Assembly (NCBI GenBank): GCA_049317265.1
Contig: JBMOIP010000017.1
Span: forward strand, 1-64,000
Source: CAIVAT01 sp049317265
Lineage (GTDB): Bacteria; Bacteroidota; Bacteroidia; Bacteroidales; FEN-979
Direction of reading: 5' to 3'
Length of the DNA: 64,000 nt
Shown: one piece after another, positions 59,553 to 64,000 of the stretch
Layout: every line of letters starts with the position of its first letter
Position numbering within the stretch: position 1 is the first letter of the stretch
Position numbers and translations under genes: made by a program
The notes under the pieces: model-generated
Told to the model about the DNA's origin: nothing
Database searches by the model: none
Seen by the model: the letters and a program-made list of their open reading frames with translations, nothing else

Positions 59553-60920
59553 ATGAAAAAACTGCTCATTTATTTCGCCCTGCTCATCTTTTTAGGAAGC
59601 TGCGGAAACTCAGGAAATGGTGAGCTTACGGGAGTAAAAAACCGGAAGCGATATTATTCACCGGATCCATTTGGCATGGTTTACGTTCCCATGGGATCCT
59701 ATACCATGGGTGTCAGTGATGAGGATATGCCCTATGCCCAGCTGAATAACCCTAAAACGGTGACTGTCTCTGCCTTTTATATGGACCAGACCGAAATCAC
59801 CAACAATGAATACAGGCAGTTTGTCTATTGGGTCAGGGATTCAATCGCCCGCCGGATTCTCGGAGAGGCAAAGCCTGAACTCTATCTTATTTCTGAAAAC
59901 AAGAAAACCGGTGAAACCTTTGATCCGCCATACCTGAACTGGGAAAGCAAACTGGAATGGAATTCCGACCAGCAGGATGTCCGTGATGCATTGGCACAAA
60001 TGTATCTTCCTGAAAATGAGCGCTATTTCAGAAGAAAAGAGATTGACACCCGGAAACTTTATTTCGAGTACTATTTTGTCGACCTGAAAGCTGCTTCTCG
60101 CAAAGATTATTCTGCCCAACCTGATCCCAAAGAGGCCAGTCTTGCCAATCGCCCCCAGGGCTTGAAAGACCGTTCAGTTTACGTACGCAAGGAGGTCATC
60201 AATGTTTATCCTGATACCCTTTGCTGGATCCATGATTATGCTTACTCTTTCAATGATCCGAGTACTGAAAAATATTTCTGGCATCCTGCTTATGACAATT
60301 ATCCCGTTGTAGGAGTAAACTGGAGGCAAGCCAATGCTTTCTGTATCTGGCGCACACAGTTTAAGAACAGTTCACTCAACGGGAAGAAAGGTGAAACCTT
60401 TATCAGCGATTTCAGGTTACCGACAGAAGGTGAATGGGAATGGGCTGCACGCGGAGGCTACGAAGCGAACCCTTATCCGTGGGGAGGTCCGTACACCCGG
60501 AATGATAAAGGATGTTTCCTTGCCAATTTCAAACCGATGCGTGGTGATTACATTGCCGATGGAGGTGCAACCACCGTTATTGTAGCACATTATCCTGCCA
60601 ATGATTATGGATTGTATGATATGGCAGGCAATGTTGCTGAATGGACAGTTACCGCATTTCACCCTTCATCTTATAATTTCTCCTGGGATTTGAATCCTGA
60701 TTATAAATACAATGCAAAAGATACAGATCCACCTGCATTGAAAAGAAAGGTTACCCGTGGCGGCTCATGGAAGGATGTTGCTTATTTTCTGCGCGTTTCA
60801 ACCCGTGCCTACGAATACCAGGATACCTCCAAATGTTACATCGGTTTCCGCTGCGTGCAAAATTTCCTCGGTCGTCAGCGTGATGATAACCCTGCAAGGG
60901 CCTCCAAAGTTTACCGCTAA
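59553..60920 (+). CDS. porK: T9SS ring lipoprotein PorK/GldK
   Basis: A 455-residue lipoprotein with lipobox LIFLGSCGNSG. The body is a formylglycine-generating-enzyme/SUMF1 fold without the enzyme role: FGMVYVPMGSYTMG, AFYMDQTEITNNEYRQFV, LPTEGEWEWAARGG, YDMAGNVAEWT, RGGSWKDVAY and GFRCVQN. It has an insert of roughly 130 residues between about 90 and 225. With PorN it forms the periplasmic ring attached to the outer membrane in T9SS. Followed by porL after 46 nt. Confidence 0.95.
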   Translation: MKKLLIYFALLIFLGSCGNSGNGELTGVKNRKRYYSPDPFGMVYVPMGSYTMGVSDEDMPYAQLNNPKTVTVSAFYMDQTEITNNEYRQFVYWVRDSIARRILGEAKPELYLISENKKTGETFDPPYLNWESKLEWNSDQQDVRDALAQMYLPENERYFRRKEIDTRKLYFEYYFVDLKAASRKDYSAQPDPKEASLANRPQGLKDRSVYVRKEVINVYPDTLCWIHDYAYSFNDPSTEKYFWHPAYDNYPVVGVNWRQANAFCIWRTQFKNSSLNGKKGETFISDFRLPTEGEWEWAARGGYEANPYPWGGPYTRNDKGCFLANFKPMRGDYIADGGATTVIVAHYPANDYGLYDMAGNVAEWTVTAFHPSSYNFSWDLNPDYKYNAKDTDPPALKRKVTRGGSWKDVAYFLRVSTRAYEYQDTSKCYIGFRCVQNFLGRQRDDNPARASKVYR

Positions 60921-60966
60921 AATTTAAGAACCTATCTACTTCATTAATACTTAATTATTTAAAACT

Positions 60967-62004
60967 ATGGCTTTACTCGATCTTGTAAAAACAAAGGGCT
61001 ATAAGAATTTCATGTCCAAACTGTATGGCTGGGGTGCCGCCGTCGTAATTATTGGTGCATTGTTTAAAATAAACCACTATACCGGCGCTGACACGATGTT
61101 GATTATCGGGTTGGGTACTGAATCACTGATCTTCTTTTTCTCTGCTTTTGAACCACCCCACGTAGAACCCGATTGGAGCCTGGTTTATCCTCAGCTGGCT
61201 GGTATTTATCACGCCGATGATGTCGATGCCGGCAAGGCATTCGGAACAACAAAAGACTCAGTTACACAGGATCTGGATAAAATGCTTGAGAAAGCAAAAA
61301 TCGGCCCCGAACTTATTGCAAGCCTCGGCACCGGTCTTACCAACCTCTCTGAAACCACCTCAAAATTGTCGAATGTTGCCGATGCATCCCTGGCAAATGA
61401 CAAATATGTGACCACCATGAAAACGGCCACAGAATCCGTAAATGTATTAACGGAATCCTATAAGAAAACGGCTCAGTCGCTTGATAACAATGTTAGTGCC
61501 TCACAAGAGCAGCTGACCCATATCAAATCTACGGCCAAGAGCGCTGCAACTCTCTCCACCATGTTTGCCGAGGTGAGCGAATCTCTTAAGGAAGATGTGA
61601 ATGCCAGCAAATCATTTTCTGCAAGCATCGTAAATGCTGCAGCATCTGCCAATAAATTCATTGAAAAATACAATGAATCAGCGACCCTGTTATCAAAAAC
61701 TGCTGAAACAATCAATGCTTCTGCCACAGGCGGTGCCGCTTACAATAAGGAACTACAAAGGGTATCAACAAATCTGGCAGCACTGAATGCTCTGTATGAA
61801 CTTCATCTTCAGGGTTCAAACCAGCAGATGGAAAATACCAACAAGTTCAGCGCAGTGATGAACAAGTTCTCTGTTAACCTGAGTGAATCAATGGCCAATA
61901 CTGAAAAGTTCAAGGCTGAGATGGATAACCTGACCAAAAATATTGCCGCCCTGAACAAAGTATATGGAAATATGCTCTCGGCAATGAGCATAGGCGGAAA
62001 ATAA
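60967..62004 (+). CDS. porL: T9SS inner-membrane motor protein PorL/GldL
   Basis: A 345-residue protein with two N-terminal helices (about 18-38, WGAAVVIIGALFKINHY, and 42-62, MLIIGLGTESLIFFFSAFEP) carrying the conserved Glu and Lys implicated in proton use, and the FEPPHVEPDWSLVYPQL cap. The remaining 250 residues are Ser/Thr/Ala-rich long coiled coil, longer than in gliding Flavobacterium. PorL and PorM form the rotary motor that energises T9SS. 36 nt before porM. Confidence 0.95.
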   Translation: MALLDLVKTKGYKNFMSKLYGWGAAVVIIGALFKINHYTGADTMLIIGLGTESLIFFFSAFEPPHVEPDWSLVYPQLAGIYHADDVDAGKAFGTTKDSVTQDLDKMLEKAKIGPELIASLGTGLTNLSETTSKLSNVADASLANDKYVTTMKTATESVNVLTESYKKTAQSLDNNVSASQEQLTHIKSTAKSAATLSTMFAEVSESLKEDVNASKSFSASIVNAAASANKFIEKYNESATLLSKTAETINASATGGAAYNKELQRVSTNLAALNALYELHLQGSNQQMENTNKFSAVMNKFSVNLSESMANTEKFKAEMDNLTKNIAALNKVYGNMLSAMSIGGK

Positions 62005-62040
62005 ATTAGGATTCACTTGTATAACGTAATATATAACTAG

Positions 62041-63651
62041 ATGGCTGGATATAAAGAGACACCGAGGCAAAAGATGATCGGGATGATGTATCTCGTTCTT
62101 ACTGCATTGCTCGCATTGAACGTCTCGAAACAGATCATTGACGCGTTCATTCTCGTAAATGAGAGTATGGAGACGACCAATGAGAACTTCTCTAAAAAGC
62201 TCGATAACACCTATTCGAAATTCAAAATCCAATACCAGTTAAACCCGAATAAAGTTGGTCCTTTCTGGGATAAAGCACAGCAGGCTCATGCCTTGTCAGA
62301 CAAACTGTCAAAGTATGTCGACAGCATCAAGTTTCTTGTGATTCAACGTACCGACGGACTGGCAACAATTGAAGAAGCCAGGAAACTGAATCTGCGTGAC
62401 GCCAAACGGAAGGAGAGTTATAATGAGCCGACCAGGTTCTTTATAGGCAGTTCCCCGGATGGTTCAGCCGGTGAGGCTAAAGTCCTTCGGGATAAAATTG
62501 AACTCTTTAAAAAGCAGATGCTCGAGTTGGTTGATCCCAAATTCAGAAATTCCATCAAAATGGGAATGGACACCCAGGGGCCCTTCTATGATGCCGATGG
62601 AAAGAAACAGAATTGGGAAATGCATAATTTCTATCGTACTATCCTGGCTGCAACAGTGACCATTCTCAATAAAACAAAAGCAGAGGTTTACAATGCCGAG
62701 TTTGATGTTGTTAACCAGTTGTACAGTTCAATTGATGCGCTTAACTTTAAGTTCGACAGGATACAGGCAAAGGTTATCCCACGAAGCAGCTATGTGTTTC
62801 TGGGCGATGAATACCAGGCTGAAATCCTGGTCGGAGCTTACGATACAAAACAGAACCCTGATGTGCGTTATTCGCTGGGAGCCGATACCCTGACCCCGGG
62901 AAATTTTAAAAATGCCACTTCACTTGAAGGGTCACAGGGATTGGTTGTTCTTAAACTCCCCGGATCCGCCGAAGGACTCAAAAAATTTGCCGGTATCATT
63001 AAGGTGGTCAGTCCGCTGGGAGATACCATGGTTTTCCATTTTAAAGACGAGTTCATCGTTGCCAGGCCAGCCATTACAATTTCACCAAGTAAGATGAATG
63101 TCTTCTATATTGGTGTTGACAACCCGGTAGAGATCAGTGTCCCCGGTGGACCTGAACGTATCATTCCTTCTATTTCTGTCGGCAGCATTCGCCAGGAGGG
63201 CAAGGAGTGGGTCGTCTCAAACCTGACCACCGGAAATGTCCGCGAGGCTGTCATCAGTGTGAATGCTGTATTCTCAGGGAAAACCAAAAATATGGGATCC
63301 TACAAATTCCGCCTGAAAACCGTCCCCGATCCGCTGATCAAAATTGCAGGTAAAAATGAAGGGTTTATTTCGAAAAGCTTACTGATGGCCAGTCCGTTTC
63401 TCGTTCCTGAAATGCCTGCCGGATTTGACTTCGATTTGAAATATACGGTTACTTCCTTTACCTTTTCAACATCAACAGCTGCCGGTGAAGGTAGTGATAC
63501 AAAAGTGCAGGGCAACCGTTTGACAGATGAGATCGTCAGGCAGATCAAAAATGCCCGCAAAGGCCAACGAATCTGGTTTGATGACATTTATGCCAAAGGA
63601 CCGGATGGAACACGAAAAGTAAATACCAGTCTTAGTTTGAAATTGAATTGA
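62041..63651 (+). CDS. porM: T9SS trans-periplasmic protein PorM/GldM
   Basis: A 536-residue protein with one N-terminal helix (about 10-30, QKMIGMMYLVLTALLALNVS) inside the motif ETPRQKMIGMMYLVLTALLA, which is diagnostic. The periplasmic part (about 35-536) is divided into a helical domain and Ig-like domains (GSQGLVVLKLPGSAEG, ARPAITISPSKMNVFYIGVDNPVEISVPG). It links the PorL motor to the PorK/PorN ring. Next gene starts 21 nt later. Confidence 0.96.
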   Translation: MAGYKETPRQKMIGMMYLVLTALLALNVSKQIIDAFILVNESMETTNENFSKKLDNTYSKFKIQYQLNPNKVGPFWDKAQQAHALSDKLSKYVDSIKFLVIQRTDGLATIEEARKLNLRDAKRKESYNEPTRFFIGSSPDGSAGEAKVLRDKIELFKKQMLELVDPKFRNSIKMGMDTQGPFYDADGKKQNWEMHNFYRTILAATVTILNKTKAEVYNAEFDVVNQLYSSIDALNFKFDRIQAKVIPRSSYVFLGDEYQAEILVGAYDTKQNPDVRYSLGADTLTPGNFKNATSLEGSQGLVVLKLPGSAEGLKKFAGIIKVVSPLGDTMVFHFKDEFIVARPAITISPSKMNVFYIGVDNPVEISVPGGPERIIPSISVGSIRQEGKEWVVSNLTTGNVREAVISVNAVFSGKTKNMGSYKFRLKTVPDPLIKIAGKNEGFISKSLLMASPFLVPEMPAGFDFDLKYTVTSFTFSTSTAAGEGSDTKVQGNRLTDEIVRQIKNARKGQRIWFDDIYAKGPDGTRKVNTSLSLKLN

Positions 63652-63672
63652 TATTATTCATAAGGAGGTAGT

Positions 63673-64000
63673 ATGAAAAAAGCGCTTTTCCTGGTATTGT
63701 TCTCCGTATGTTTATGGGGGATAAGCCTAAAATCCTATTCACAGGTCCTTGAAGGTCCTCCAAGAGATGGTGTTTATGATAAAACCGCCATCACTCAGGT
63801 GCAGCCGATCCCATACCCATACCTCCGCGAGGCTGATGTTGTATGGACAAGGCGGATCTGGCGGATTCTTGACCTGCGCGAAAAAATGAACCAGCCTTTC
63901 TATTTTCCGGAAAAACCGCAGAATAGCTGGCGCAGTCTTGTCCAGATCATCATGGACGGATTAAAAGAGGGCACTGTTACCGCGTACGCCGGTGAGTCTG
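63673..64000 (+). CDS. porN: T9SS ring protein PorN/GldN (5' end only)
   Basis: Only the first 109 codons are inside the window; the gene is open at the right edge. The translation starts MKKALFLVLFSVCLWGISLK and continues SYSQVLEGPPRDGVYDK, a signal peptide of about 23 residues. The segment READVVWTRRIWRILDLREK, then MNQPFYFPEKPQ, matches the conserved PorN/GldN start of the mature protein. A strong AAGGAGG ribosome-binding site lies just before the ATG (4 nt spacing from GGAGG), unusual for this phylum. It interacts with PorK in the periplasmic ring. Confidence 0.93.
   Translation, partial: MKKALFLVLFSVCLWGISLKSYSQVLEGPPRDGVYDKTAITQVQPIPYPYLREADVVWTRRIWRILDLREKMNQPFYFPEKPQNSWRSLVQIIMDGLKEGTVTAYAGES

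Overview
The window is a dense chromosomal stretch, without phage or plasmid hallmarks, from a member of the Bacteroidota, most likely an anaerobic or fermentative Bacteroidales-type lineage. Evidence: a type IX secretion (T9SS) core run (porP-porK-porL-porM-porN, 58.4 kb to the right edge), a PorW/SprE lipoprotein, a PorV/PorQ-family barrel, several secreted proteins with T9SS C-terminal sorting domains, a CarboxypepD_reg/TonB-dependent receptor, and promoters that repeatedly match the Bacteroidota consensus (TTG, about 20 nt, TAnnTTTG) rather than -35/-10. Tryptophanase, phosphate butyryltransferase and butyrate kinase point to amino-acid/butyrate fermentation.

Layout. 0-1 kb: an 8-bp tandem array, a Rieske-like lipoprotein with altered ligands, a small basic secreted protein. 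1.2-10.4 kb: an operon of TonB-dependent receptor, giant T9SS cargo and PorV/PorQ-like barrel, closed by a hairpin. 10.5-15.3 kb: greA, a HIT protein, a long PurF-type amidophosphoribosyltransferase, a GT-C-like membrane/TPR protein. 15.4-18.6 kb: selenium operon, mnmH followed by a cysteine desulfurase-SelD fusion. 18.6-22.1 kb: M14 carboxypeptidase and a BNR-repeat T9SS cargo. 22.2-29.5 kb: an RND efflux system split into TetR-TolC and adaptor-pump halves flanked by two paralogous TetR regulators. 29.5-34.6 kb: two ECF sigma/anti-sigma-like modules with a PKD-domain T9SS cargo. 34.6-37.5 kb: queD, mntP, free Met-(R)-sulfoxide reductase, tryptophanase. 37.7-41.9 kb: ptb, an amino-acid permease, buk, and convergent elbB. 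42-47 kb: surface-sugar genes (WbpE/D/B-like, galE, rfbB). 47-50.2 kb: fabD, a Bax-inhibitor-1 protein, folE and a PTPS-type queD paralogue. 49.8-53.5 kb: porW, bactofilin, atpZ and an atpI-like gene. 53.9-58.2 kb: M23 peptidase, dxr, rseP, YitT protein. 58.4-64 kb: porPKLMN, with porN cut by the window end.

How it fits together. The T9SS core and PorW near the right edge would export the cargos encoded at 5, 20.5 and 31.6 kb, and the PorV-like barrel at 9.3 kb may be dedicated to the adjacent giant cargo. The sugar-nucleotide genes could supply envelope polysaccharide; this is inference. The selenium operon makes selenophosphate and uses it for tRNA 2-selenouridine; no selenocysteine-insertion genes are in the window.

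The most unusual non-coding signal is a set of short 7-8 bp tandem arrays, often of form GTnnACnn, sitting at gene 3' ends and in several cases supplying the stop codon of a neighbouring gene, plus one perfect 30-bp palindrome that contains the stop codon of fabD. I saw no tRNA, rRNA, CRISPR array, insertion sequence or obvious pseudogene.
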